From Bacteroidota bacterium (lineage in GTDB: Bacteria; Bacteroidota; Bacteroidia; B-17B0; Aurantibacillaceae): DNA of 64,000 nucleotides. Location: assembly GCA_021323535.1 (NCBI GenBank), contig JAJONO010000007.1:33777-97776 (forward strand), written 5' to 3'. A program made the translations under genes and the position numbers. Each line of letters begins with the position of its first letter. Position 1 is the stretch's first letter. The notes beneath the pieces were generated by a model. The model ran no database searches. It had not been told where the DNA came from and worked only from the letters and a program-made list of their open reading frames with translations. Below, piece after piece: positions 1-8,046 of this stretch.

Positions 1-217
1 TGATATGGCAATGGCTGCGCTTCTTAACGACCTCGATACACCAGACGAAGAAGCCTACAAAACTGTTGAAAAACAAGAAGAAGGAGTTGAAGAAGAGGAC
101 CTCACTACACTTGAAGGAGAAGAAGGTGAGGAAAGTGAAGAAGAACAGGAAGGTGACGATTTTAACGAAGATGGCGGCGGAGATGCTGCTTTCGACGAAG
201 AAGGTCATGATGATTAG
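1..217 (+). CDS. C-terminal end of an unknown protein, very acidic tail (5' partial)
   Basis: The reading frame is open at the left edge, so this is the end of a gene that starts outside the window; the ATG at 5 need not be the start. About 70 residues are visible. The last 50 are dominated by Glu, Asp and Gly, with runs such as EEGEESEEEQEGDD, and end in HDD. The tail looks disordered and strongly negative. I cannot name the protein from it. A tail of this kind can follow a nucleic-acid-binding or chaperone-type domain, but that is only a guess. Confidence 0.6.
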   Translation, partial: DMAMAALLNDLDTPDEEAYKTVEKQEEGVEEEDLTTLEGEEGEESEEEQEGDDFNEDGGGDAAFDEEGHDD

Positions 218-224
218 CCTTTGC

Positions 225-263
225 TTCCTGACTCTTGGCTCTTGGTTCCTGACTCTTGGCTCT
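225..263. repeat. Short tandem duplication, 21-bp period
   Basis: An 18-base unit, TTCCTGACTCTTGGCTCT, occurs at 225-242 and again at 246-263, separated by TGG. It lies between the end of the acidic-tail gene and the end of the convergent gene at 262-780, so it is intergenic slippage-type repeat DNA rather than coding sequence. Confidence 0.85.
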
Positions 264-780
264 ACTTGTGGTTAAGGTCAGCGTAGTTTATTTCCACCAC
301 TTTAAACACCGTATTCTTTTTAATTCGTATCCGTTTTGCGGAAAAATATTTCATGATCATTCCGGTTCCGAATAATGCGGCAGAAATACCCGCAGCCTTT
401 GAATCAACAACAGGAGAGCGATCGTTGATGGCATTATTGATGGTATTTAATCCGAAGAACATGACGCCGGCTGTTTTGAATGCGCCTCCGAATAAGGTTA
501 GCAAATGTCTGTGATCTTTAATACGTATTACTTTTAGTTTATTTAAAGGCACAATGGAATCATTATCAAAAACAATAGCAGTATCATTGAGCGCAACAAT
601 TTTATTCTTCTTATACCAGAAATCTTTTTTCAGTTTGTATTCAAAAGGTTCATTCACAAAGAACTCCATCTTTTTTACTTTTCCAAAACGTTCATTAATG
701 ATTTTAAGGGAAGTCTGCGAAAACAAAAAACTATTTAGTGCAGAAATTAAAAAGATGATTATAACAGCGATGGATTTCAC
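262..780 (-). CDS. Exported hypothetical protein, probable membrane association
   Basis: A 172-residue protein with an N-terminal signal peptide ending around LFSQ, so the mature protein probably starts with Gln. Residues 25-90 look like a small beta domain (alternating hydrophobic residues, many Lys). Two weakly hydrophobic Gly/Ala-rich stretches follow at about 94-113 and 128-147, then a basic segment. I do not recognise the family. It stands alone: its 5' side faces the hairpin repeat at 817-887 and its 3' end converges on the previous gene. Confidence 0.7.
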   Translation of the reverse strand: MKSIAVIIIFLISALNSFLFSQTSLKIINERFGKVKKMEFFVNEPFEYKLKKDFWYKKNKIVALNDTAIVFDNDSIVPLNKLKVIRIKDHRHLLTLFGGAFKTAGVMFFGLNTINNAINDRSPVVDSKAAGISAALFGTGMIMKYFSAKRIRIKKNTVFKVVEINYADLNHK

Positions 781-816
781 GAAAATGACTTATATCTTGT
801 TTCTTACTTTAACAAT

Positions 817-887
817 GTCAGCCTGAGCGCAGTCGAAGGCCTTTTCGCTTTTATCTGCATGTCCACTTCGACTCCGCTCAGTGTGAC
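817..887. repeat. Imperfect palindromic intergenic repeat (REP/MITE-like hairpin)
   Basis: The left arm at 817-839 (GTCAGCCTGAGCGCAGTCGAAGG) is the near reverse complement of the right arm at 863-887, with a 23-base loop. The core CTGAGCG/CAGTCGAAG is, from memory, a widely scattered intergenic repeat in Bacteroidota genomes. It lies downstream of the minus-strand glycosyltransferase and upstream of the 262-780 gene, so it could act as a processing or termination hairpin. No transposase is nearby. Confidence 0.7.
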
Positions 888-944
888 GTTTTTCAGGTTA
901 TTTATTTCCGGTTCTAAAGTACCGGAAAAGCACATGCAGTTAAA

Positions 945-2171
945 TTACAGATGCGAGATTAATTCGTAAAAATTGTTATAATTTTTTTCGGCCGAAGCTT
1001 TTAAAAGAAATTGTTCCCTCGCGTTTTTACGTTTAACGGCACGCTCTTCGTCACTAAGTTGAAAAAACTGTGCCAGAGCTAAGGAAAGCTGATCAGGACC
1101 AACACCCGGATCGAGTATGGTTCCTACGTTATCGTTTACCAGTTCAGGGGTTCCGCCCACGCCAGTTGCAATAACCGGTATTCCGAAAGACAGAGCTTCC
1201 ATAATCGAAACCGGTAACCCTTCAGAAGAACTTACATTCACAAAAACATCAACGCTGTTGGTTTTGTAAAACGTGATAAGATCCTTATTCAAAACATGAC
1301 CGTGCAAAACAATTTTAAGTCCTTGCCTGCCCTGTTCAGAAAGCACTTTTAATTCGTGAAACAACGGTCCGTCTCCAAAATGCTGCCAGGTTACTTTAAG
1401 ATCGCTTTTCTTAAGCGCTTCAAGAAGCAGTTTTACCCGTTTTACCGGTACAACATTTGACGCGCTTACTATTATAAATTCATCTTCTTTATGAGGATTT
1501 AAACCGTTATCAAAAACACCAAGCGGAGCCACACTGATCTTGTGAGCCTGATCGGGATAACGTTGTTTTAAATAATCGGCTCCGTTCTTTGCAACGGTAA
1601 AAATAGCATCCACACATGTAAAAGTTTTTTGGCGCAAAGGTGCGTAACCTGATTTCATGTGTTCATACAAGTCGGAGCCATGAAGCCGCAACACAATCTT
1701 TACATTCTTATTTCTTATTTTCTTTTTCAGGTACGGTATCGTCCAGCACAGATTGTCTCCCCAATAAAAATAAAGCACCGCTTTTTCAGTGTTGTTCAAT
1801 TTTTGAAGAAGTTCTTTGTAAGCGTGCGATGAAAGTGCTGTTCGTGTGATGAACAAACTTATAAAAAACCAATAGAGTTGCTTAGGTTTAAAGAGTAATC
1901 CTTTTGAAAAAAACTCAGCCAGATGAAGTCCGAATGGAGCCAGGTTGAAAATACCGTTTATCCAGATGGCCCTTTTATTGGACGCATTTTCGAATACAGG
2001 GCGAAGAAGCCTGATTTTTTTATCTTCGGTAAGAATTGAATCTGAAGGATTTCCGTATAGCGTGATGATTGTTACAGAATCAGATTTTGACTTCGCAAAT
2101 TCAAATTCATTTACTAAAAAAGGTTCTGCTCTTTTGTAAGGAAAAAAATTGGCGAACAAAAAAAGATTCAT
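945..2171 (-). CDS. Glycosyltransferase family 4 (GT-B fold)
   Basis: A 408-residue GT4-type enzyme, expected to move a sugar from a nucleotide-sugar donor to a growing surface polysaccharide at the cytoplasmic face of the membrane. The donor-binding signature is clear: EGLPVSIMEA at 317-326 with the E-x7-E pair (Glu317, Glu325), followed by GIPVIATGVGG and the retained GTPEL motif. The N-terminal half carries the acceptor domain, with HGSDLYEH in mid-protein. It follows the methyltransferase gene on the same strand after 10 bases, so the two are probably co-transcribed. Donor and acceptor cannot be read from sequence. Confidence 0.88.
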   Translation of the reverse strand: MNLFLFANFFPYKRAEPFLVNEFEFAKSKSDSVTIITLYGNPSDSILTEDKKIRLLRPVFENASNKRAIWINGIFNLAPFGLHLAEFFSKGLLFKPKQLYWFFISLFITRTALSSHAYKELLQKLNNTEKAVLYFYWGDNLCWTIPYLKKKIRNKNVKIVLRLHGSDLYEHMKSGYAPLRQKTFTCVDAIFTVAKNGADYLKQRYPDQAHKISVAPLGVFDNGLNPHKEDEFIIVSASNVVPVKRVKLLLEALKKSDLKVTWQHFGDGPLFHELKVLSEQGRQGLKIVLHGHVLNKDLITFYKTNSVDVFVNVSSSEGLPVSIMEALSFGIPVIATGVGGTPELVNDNVGTILDPGVGPDQLSLALAQFFQLSDEERAVKRKNAREQFLLKASAEKNYNNFYELISHL

Positions 2172-2181
2172 TCAGATTCCT

Positions 2182-2892
2182 TTAAATTTTACTAAGAAAA
2201 TTTTCCATTCCTAACGCGAGTTTATCTTTTCTCTCGTAATTTTCGAAAACCATATTCTTTTTAAGAACAATACAGGTATAATCGGGTTGCTTGTATTGCA
2301 GCGAATACGAGTACATTTTAAAAAGTTTAAAACCGTGAGGATAAGTATTGTTAAGAAGGTCCTGCATGCTCAACGCCTGATCAATGATCTGAAGTTTTTC
2401 GGGATGGTGTTTTCTGATCCAGTTCAAGCAATTAGGTTCGGGAATATTAATGAGTACAACCGCGTCTTTTGTTGTGATTTCACTTAAAACCCTGAAAAGA
2501 TTGTTATGCTGTTCAACAGGAATATGCTCAAGCACATCAGGCAACACTACAAAATCAAATTTAATTGAATGTGTAAAATTGCTCATATCGCTCACAAGAA
2601 ATTCGGCATTTGACGAAGGATTTAAACGCTTTGCCATATCAATGCTTTCGGGACTAATATCCACACCTGTAAATTTTCCGGAAGGAATGCTCTTAATGAT
2701 GAGTCCGCTTACAGTTCCAATCCCACATCCTATCTCAATCACCTTTGAATCTGGTTTCAGACCCGCGGCCTTAAGGTTTTTAAGAATGGTACGGTGACGA
2801 ATATTTACGCCTATTTTTTGTTGTTTCTCCTTATATGTGTCGTAGAATTCTTCTACCTGTTGTTTAGAAGCGTGTTTGTCGGAGTTACTCAT
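2182..2892 (-). CDS. Class I SAM-dependent methyltransferase
   Basis: A 236-residue protein with a Rossmann methyltransferase core. Motif I is VIEIGCGIGT at 51-60 (S-adenosylmethionine binding), the acidic end of strand 2 is GVDIS at 76-80, and motif IV-like PDVLEHIP is near 118-125. The substrate is unknown. Because the next gene downstream is a GT4 enzyme and a flippase lies on the opposite strand across a 79-88-base divergent promoter region, a role in modifying a glycan or lipid-linked sugar is a reasonable inference but not shown. Confidence 0.85.
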   Translation of the reverse strand: MSNSDKHASKQQVEEFYDTYKEKQQKIGVNIRHRTILKNLKAAGLKPDSKVIEIGCGIGTVSGLIIKSIPSGKFTGVDISPESIDMAKRLNPSSNAEFLVSDMSNFTHSIKFDFVVLPDVLEHIPVEQHNNLFRVLSEITTKDAVVLINIPEPNCLNWIRKHHPEKLQIIDQALSMQDLLNNTYPHGFKLFKMYSYSLQYKQPDYTCIVLKKNMVFENYERKDKLALGMENFLSKI

Positions 2893-2980
2893 TTTTCAAT
2901 ACTATGCATTTAATAAATATTGGCTATACAATGTTAAAACTAAGCCTTTAATTAGCAAATTTATATAAATATTGCGAGTA

Positions 2981-4438
2981 ATGATCAGCAAATCATTCCT
3001 TAAATCTTCTTTGATCTTTACAATTGGCGGGGCGCTCCCTATGGTGGCCAGCATCATCCTTTTGCCTTTCTATGCCAATCGCCTCAGTGATTTGCAGTAC
3101 ACACAGGTTTCTTTTTTTATCAGTATCTCGTTATTGTTCCAGATCCTCTTTTCCTATTCCATCGAATCTTATTTCGGGATCGAGTTCACACGCCTTAATG
3201 AAGATCCTGTAAAACAAAAACGGTTCATTGGTACGGTTTCTATTTTATTGTTGATAATAGGCGCCGCGCTGCTCCTGCTGTCGGCCGCTATAGGAAATAC
3301 TCTGTTTCCTCATATATTCCCAAACCTGAACATGGATTTCTGGCCATATGGATTCTACTCTATTCTAACAGCCTTTTTTAATTCGTATTTTAAAGCCTCA
3401 TCCATTTGTCTTATTTACCAGAAGCGACCGGGATTTTTTCTCACTGCCAACATCATCAACTTTTTTGTAACGATCATTATTTCCGTTGGTGGATTGATGA
3501 TCTTTCCTGATACCATCATTGGACCTATTTATGGGAGACTTCTTTCCGGTGTGGTTATCTTTTTACTTGGCCAGATGATCTTCTCAGGCAGTGGGACCTA
3601 TTCTTTCGATAAGAGTTTTTTGAAGGATCTCTGGAAGTTTTGTACACCTTATCTTGTCTATGTTATCTGTGGCTGGACGCTTGGCCAGATTGACCGTTAT
3701 TTCCTTGTTAAGTATATTGATAAAGTGGACCTTAATGCCTACGACCTGGTATTAAAATGTTTTTTCGGTATAGAGTTCCTTCAGAACAGCCTTTCCGCTG
3801 TTATTTTTCCGAAACTCTACGAGATATGGACAAAAAACAAAGAAAACTCAACCACAAAGGAATCAAACAGGTATTTTAATGTGTTTACTGCCATAAACAT
3901 TCTTCAGATCATATTGTTTTGCTTATGCATCCCACTTATGTATCATTGGTTGCTGGACAAACCAGGATTTTACCGGGCCGAGATGTATATTGGTTTACTG
4001 GCTTCGGGTTATGCATTGAGGAGCATCCTTAACTTTTACATCTCCACTATTCTGTTCTCTAAAAAGATCAATGTATTGCTTAAAATTTCGGTTGTAAGCG
4101 CGGTTTTTCAGATCGTAGTGGTTTTTATTGCTTCAAAGTATTATGGATTAATGGGGGCCATTTACGCGGGATTAGCTACTAAGGTTGTTCAGGTGATCTT
4201 TTCCATAGTCTTCTCCAAAGGCACCTTCAATTACCAGTTCAATTATTTTAAGATCATTGTGGTGCCGTTCATTTTAATTGCTGTTAACCTGGTCCAGTTT
4301 TTATTCTTCCCGGTTTATAACTGGTTATTTTACGCGGGACAGTTTGCCCTGTTTTCGCTCATTTTCTTCTTCCTGTTCAGGAATGAAATTACGGCCGTTT
4401 ATCTTCAGTTCCTCGGTAAAAAGAGCGGCAAGGTTTAA
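2981..4438 (+). CDS. Polysaccharide flippase (Wzx-like, MATE/MVF superfamily)
   Basis: An integral membrane protein of 485 residues with about 12-14 hydrophobic helices from end to end, the size and pattern of O-antigen/teichoic-acid flippases, which move lipid-linked oligosaccharide across the inner membrane. The N-terminal helix begins SLIFTIGGALPMVASIILLP, typical of the family. The open frame extends to a TTG at 2972, but ATG 2981 (MISKSFLKSS) is the better start. It is divergent from the methyltransferase-glycosyltransferase pair, which fits one small surface-glycan locus. Confidence 0.85.
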   Translation: MISKSFLKSSLIFTIGGALPMVASIILLPFYANRLSDLQYTQVSFFISISLLFQILFSYSIESYFGIEFTRLNEDPVKQKRFIGTVSILLLIIGAALLLLSAAIGNTLFPHIFPNLNMDFWPYGFYSILTAFFNSYFKASSICLIYQKRPGFFLTANIINFFVTIIISVGGLMIFPDTIIGPIYGRLLSGVVIFLLGQMIFSGSGTYSFDKSFLKDLWKFCTPYLVYVICGWTLGQIDRYFLVKYIDKVDLNAYDLVLKCFFGIEFLQNSLSAVIFPKLYEIWTKNKENSTTKESNRYFNVFTAINILQIILFCLCIPLMYHWLLDKPGFYRAEMYIGLLASGYALRSILNFYISTILFSKKINVLLKISVVSAVFQIVVVFIASKYYGLMGAIYAGLATKVVQVIFSIVFSKGTFNYQFNYFKIIVVPFILIAVNLVQFLFFPVYNWLFYAGQFALFSLIFFFLFRNEITAVYLQFLGKKSGKV

Positions 4439-4455
4439 AGGCGTGAATTAAAAGG

Positions 4456-4585
4456 CTCTGAAGTGATCTTGATCTGCTTTCTGGGTTTTGTTTTAAGAAT
4501 ATCTGTTCAGGGATTAAAATAATCGCATTAAAAAACCCCGAAGCGATTTTAATCTGCTTCGGGGTTTCTTTTCAGAATATCTGTT
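4456..4585. repeat. Degenerate direct duplication of a terminator unit
   Basis: Two about 50-base copies lie in tandem between convergent genes, at 4456-4507 and 4536-4585. Both follow the plan CTGAAG(T/C)GAT-TT-AATCTGCTT-GGGTTT-CTTTT-AGAATATCTGTT. The second copy keeps a perfect hairpin (4533-4567); the first has lost most of its pairing. This looks like duplication of a terminator followed by decay of the copy nearer the flippase. Confidence 0.65.
4533..4567. terminator. Bidirectional rho-independent terminator
   Basis: AAACCCCGAAGC (4533-4544) pairs perfectly with GCTTCGGGGTTT (4556-4567) around an 11-base loop, with A-rich and T-rich flanks on both sides. It sits between the convergent flippase gene (+) and the lipoprotein gene (-), so it can stop transcription from both directions. 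Confidence 0.9.
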
Positions 4586-4587
4586 AT

Positions 4588-5628
4588 TTATTTTTTGAAA
4601 TCGATGCTATAGGTAACGCCTTTAATAGTAACTGTTCCGGCATTATCACATGATCCGGTTGACTCACCACTGGCGTAATCAATTACCCTCGGCTCAGTTG
4701 TACCTGGCCCTTTGGTTGTGAAAGAAGCAACACCGCTGATAAATGGATGCCATTCTGAGTAAATAGGAATAATACCGGTGCTTGTTGATGTAGCAGCAGT
4801 GATTTTATCAGGAGCGCATAATAAGTTTCTTAAAAGAGCTTTTTCAGGCTTAGAACCGTCAACTACATAATTATAACTGATAAGTCTTGAAGTTACACCT
4901 GATACAGTTCCGGTATACGCCAACTGAGCTGCATTAGTAGGTGTTCCTGCAACATAAACTACCCAGTTAATAGGGTTTAATTTGCTAGGGTTCATGATCG
5001 AAGCCACTTCCGTGTTAAGAAGCGTTTTGGTCATTTCACCTTGCCATAGGATTTTATAGTTGCTGTCTGCAGGTTGCATTTGCATGAAACCTTTCATAGT
5101 CCAGCTTAAATCAACCGTTTTAGGATCGTATCCGAAAGGATTATTGTTGGTGATAGTGAATGTATTCACATCTTCCATAGTCCATCCGTCAACCCAGTAG
5201 TTGTTTAAAGAAACTTTTGCAACATAACCTGCGTCTCTGTAATATTTAGCACCATTAGTTGCATTTGAAGCAGAGAAATCAATAACGATTTGCCCATCAC
5301 GCTTTTTACCATCGCGGCAGGTAACGCTGTTTGTATAATTTACTGTGATTTTTTTGTTTAATGTATCACTCACGTCAACAAAAATGGTTCCTGGTGAACC
5401 AGCTTGTGCTAAAAACAACGGTGAGTTGCTGTGGGTGTAACGTTCTGCCGCGTAACTTACGATAAGTTCAAGCTCTGTAACGAGCGAGTTACCAAACGAC
5501 ACGTCCTTTGAGCTTTGAAATTCCTGGTCCTGCTCTGGGGGAGTATTTGTTCCTTTATTACAGCTTGTAAAGGATACAGCAGCTGCTACTAAAAGTGAAA
5601 AACCCAATGTAATTTTTTTCATTTTCAT
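4588..5628 (-). CDS. Exported lipoprotein, unknown function
   Basis: About 346 residues. The chosen start gives MKMKKI followed by a hydrophobic stretch and the lipobox SFTSC, so Cys23 is the likely lipidated residue; a longer frame to 5655 would put charged residues before the signal peptide. The mature part begins with a Pro/Gln/Glu linker and is rich in Ser, Thr, Asn and beta-prone sequence. It contains a short Cys pair around TCRDGKKRDGQI and ends with CDNAGTVTIKGVTYSIDF. I do not recognise a named family. It is transcribed alone and ends at the shared terminator at 4533-4567. Confidence 0.8.
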   Translation of the reverse strand: MKMKKITLGFSLLVAAAVSFTSCNKGTNTPPEQDQEFQSSKDVSFGNSLVTELELIVSYAAERYTHSNSPLFLAQAGSPGTIFVDVSDTLNKKITVNYTNSVTCRDGKKRDGQIVIDFSASNATNGAKYYRDAGYVAKVSLNNYWVDGWTMEDVNTFTITNNNPFGYDPKTVDLSWTMKGFMQMQPADSNYKILWQGEMTKTLLNTEVASIMNPSKLNPINWVVYVAGTPTNAAQLAYTGTVSGVTSRLISYNYVVDGSKPEKALLRNLLCAPDKITAATSTSTGIIPIYSEWHPFISGVASFTTKGPGTTEPRVIDYASGESTGSCDNAGTVTIKGVTYSIDFKK

Positions 5629-5707
5629 ATAAAGTTTTGAAATAATTTTCTGCAATTTAGCAAAAAGTTTTTAATATGCAAAACTATGTTAAAAACCCTG
5701 TTTTCAG

Positions 5708-6529
5708 ATGTTGATTTTCCCGAATTGTAAGATAAATCTGGGCCTTAATGTGACCTCTAAAAGGCCCGATGGATTTCATAATATTGAAACGGTTTTTTAC
5801 CCCGTTACATGGCTCGATGGCCTTGAACTGCTTGAGTCTGGCTCCGGTAAACCATTCGAGCTTTCTTTAAGCGGTTATATTGTTGAAGGTAGGCCCGAGG
5901 ACAATCTTATTTATAAATGCTGGAAACTGATCTCAGCCGATTACTCCGTTCCGGATATTAAGGTTCACCTTCATAAGAACATTCCCATGGGGGCCGGAAT
6001 CGGGGGAGGAAGCTCAGATGCAGCATTTTTTATCAATCTTCTAAATAAGAAATTTGAACTGAAATTATCCGAAACTGAAAAACACAGGATAGCCTCTGAA
6101 CTGGGCAGCGATTGCGGTTTTTTTCTCGAAAACATTCCAAAGTTCGCTACCGGCAGAGGAAATGAATTTTCGGATGTTAAAATAGACTTGTCGTCTTTTT
6201 ACATTCTGCTGGTTCACCCCAATATTCATAGCAACACAAAGGACGCGTTCGGGGGTCTGATTCCTGCCATCCCAATCCGTAACCTGAAAGATGACATAGA
6301 AAACAGTCCCATAGAAATTTGGAAGGACAGGGTTTTTAACGATTTTGACGCCACCATCTTTAAAAAATATCCGCTCATAAAAGAACTAAAGGAACAACTT
6401 TACGCCTCCGGGGCGGTTTATACCTCCATGAGCGGAAGCGGAAGCTGCGTTTACGGGATCTTTAAAAACAGGCCCGCTCTTAATTTCGATCCTTCGTTTA
6501 AATACTATTTACAAATCCCCACTCATTAA
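5708..6529 (+). CDS. ispE: 4-diphosphocytidyl-2-C-methyl-D-erythritol kinase
   Basis: IspE phosphorylates the 2-hydroxyl of CDP-methylerythritol with ATP, the fourth step of the MEP route to isoprenoids, in the cytosol. The 273-residue length suits the family. Visible GHMP-kinase features are the N-terminal KINLGL (Lys8, Asn10), the ATP loop PMGAGIGGGSSDAA at 93-106 with Asp104, and the C-terminal SGSGSCVYGIF. It is convergent with nothing and is followed by 184 bases that hold the lysC leader. Confidence 0.95.
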   Translation: MLIFPNCKINLGLNVTSKRPDGFHNIETVFYPVTWLDGLELLESGSGKPFELSLSGYIVEGRPEDNLIYKCWKLISADYSVPDIKVHLHKNIPMGAGIGGGSSDAAFFINLLNKKFELKLSETEKHRIASELGSDCGFFLENIPKFATGRGNEFSDVKIDLSSFYILLVHPNIHSNTKDAFGGLIPAIPIRNLKDDIENSPIEIWKDRVFNDFDATIFKKYPLIKELKEQLYASGAVYTSMSGSGSCVYGIFKNRPALNFDPSFKYYLQIPTH

Positions 6530-6530
6530 T

Positions 6531-6561
6531 TTTGGATTTCGGTAAAAACTTTTTTTCTTTG
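6531..6561 (+). promoter_or_regulatory. Possible Bacteroidota-type promoter for lysC-lysA
   Basis: TTTG at 6531-6534 and TTTCTTTG at 6554-6561 are 19 bases apart, close to the TTTG-(17-23)-TAnnTTTG arrangement used by the primary sigma factor of Bacteroidota. The -7 element deviates at its second base. If used, it would give a leader of roughly 145 bases ahead of lysC. Confidence 0.45.
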
Positions 6562-6581
6562 CAGCGTCTTAATGATCATCA

Positions 6582-6660
6582 AGGCTGAAATAAAGAAAAA
6601 GTATAAATGGCTCTAAGCCATATTTCAACCTTATGCCCGGCTACGGTCCGCGCTCTTTTT
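6582..6660 (+). other. Structured leader ahead of lysC
   Basis: The outer arms GGCTGAAATA (6582-6591) and TATTTCAACC (6621-6630) pair at 9 of 10 positions. They enclose a second hairpin, ATGGCT-CTA-AGCCAT (6607-6621), that abuts the outer right arm. A GC-rich stretch follows and runs into CTCTTTTT (6653-6660). This resembles an attenuator-type leader. It does not match what I know of the lysine riboswitch, and no obvious Lys- or Thr-rich leader peptide is visible. Confidence 0.4.
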
Positions 6661-6713
6661 AGTCACAATTTTCAAAATTTATTTAATCAAACAAACTCAA
6701 GAATAAACCTGTT

Positions 6714-8039
6714 ATGTTATTGGTATTAAAATTCGGCGGAACAAGCGTAGGATCCGCACAAAGAATAAAGGACCTTGTAAAACTTACTGTGAGTCCTACA
6801 CCTAAAATTGTGGTGTTAAGTGCCATGAGTGGCACCACCAACGCTTTGGTTGAAATAAGCAATGCTTTATATTCAAAAGATGTTGAGAAAGCTAATTCGC
6901 TTATCTCCGCTTTAAAACAAAAGTATCTGAAAGAGATCTCAGAACTATATTCAAAAAAAGAAAGTCTCGAAAAAGCGACACAACTGGTGAATAATCACTT
7001 TAACTATATCACCGCTTTCACGCTTGATATGTTTACAGTGAATGAGGAAAAAGCTATTCTCGCTCAGGGAGAATTGCTAAGCACTGCCATGTTTCATTAT
7101 TACCTGGAAGAAACCGGCGTTAAATCTGTTCTTCTGCCCGCTCTTAATTTCATGCGCATTGATCCTAACGACGAGCCCGATCTTACCTACATTGAAAAAA
7201 ACTGTAAGGAAGAATTGAAAAAATATCCTGGCGATAATTTATTTATCACCCAGGGATACATTTGCAGAAACGCCTTCGGTGAAATTGACAATCTCAAAAG
7301 AGGAGGAAGTGATTATACAGCATCGCTCATTGGCGCCGCGATTCAGAGTCCCGAAGTGCAGATATGGACCGACATTGACGGGATGCATAATAACGATCCC
7401 CGTGTAGTAAGTAAAACACATCCTATAAATCAGTTAAGTTTTGACGAAGCCGCCGAGCTGGCTTATTTCGGCGCTAAGATCCTTCACCCAACCTGTATTC
7501 TTCCGGCACAAAAAAGAAATGTTCCGGTGCGTTTAAAAAACACCATGCAACCCGAAGCCGAAGGAACCATTATTGCTAATATTTCAACTAATGAAGGAAT
7601 TAAAGCGGTTGCAGCAAAAGACGGAATTATCGCCCTAAACATTAAGAGCGAACGCATGTTACTTGCTCACGGTTTTCTGCGTGCCGTTTTCGAGGTTTTT
7701 GAAAGACATAAAACTTCCATTGATATGATCACAACTTCCGAAGTTGCTGTTTCAGTAACGATCGATAACACAAAATACCTTAATGAGATCACGAAGGAAC
7801 TCAGGGAAATTGCCATTGTGGAAGTGGACACCGATCAGACCATCATTTGCGTGGTGGGACAAATTCCTAAAGATCGTGCGGGTTACGGACATAAAGTAAT
7901 GGAGGCCCTGAAAGACATTCCGCTTCGAATGGTATCTTACGGGGGTAGTTCCAATAATATTTCTGTACTCGTGAAAAGCTCGTTTAAAAAAGAAGCTTTG
8001 CAGGCGTTAAATAAAGGATTGTTCAACTATAATAATTAA
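6714..8039 (+). CDS. lysC: Aspartate kinase (monofunctional)
   Basis: Aspartokinase phosphorylates aspartate, the committed step towards diaminopimelate/lysine, threonine and methionine. The 441-residue protein starts with the family signature LKFGGTSVG (Lys6). It has the substrate-binding RGGSDYTASLIGAA segment near 195-208 and two ACT-type regulatory domains in the last 140 residues (SERMLLAHGFL onward), so end-product feedback is expected. There is no homoserine dehydrogenase domain. lysA follows after 7 bases, which ties this isozyme to the diaminopimelate/lysine branch. Confidence 0.93.
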   Translation: MLLVLKFGGTSVGSAQRIKDLVKLTVSPTPKIVVLSAMSGTTNALVEISNALYSKDVEKANSLISALKQKYLKEISELYSKKESLEKATQLVNNHFNYITAFTLDMFTVNEEKAILAQGELLSTAMFHYYLEETGVKSVLLPALNFMRIDPNDEPDLTYIEKNCKEELKKYPGDNLFITQGYICRNAFGEIDNLKRGGSDYTASLIGAAIQSPEVQIWTDIDGMHNNDPRVVSKTHPINQLSFDEAAELAYFGAKILHPTCILPAQKRNVPVRLKNTMQPEAEGTIIANISTNEGIKAVAAKDGIIALNIKSERMLLAHGFLRAVFEVFERHKTSIDMITTSEVAVSVTIDNTKYLNEITKELREIAIVEVDTDQTIICVVGQIPKDRAGYGHKVMEALKDIPLRMVSYGGSSNNISVLVKSSFKKEALQALNKGLFNYNN

Positions 8040-8046
8040 GAAGATT

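Noticed and set aside
2972..2980. TTG as start of the flippase gene
   Set aside because: An ATG nine bases later gives a better N-terminus, and TTG starts elsewhere in this window proved to be parts of promoter boxes.
6562..6713. Classical lysine riboswitch upstream of lysC
   Set aside because: The gap is too short and lacks the recognisable five-helix core; only simple hairpins are seen.
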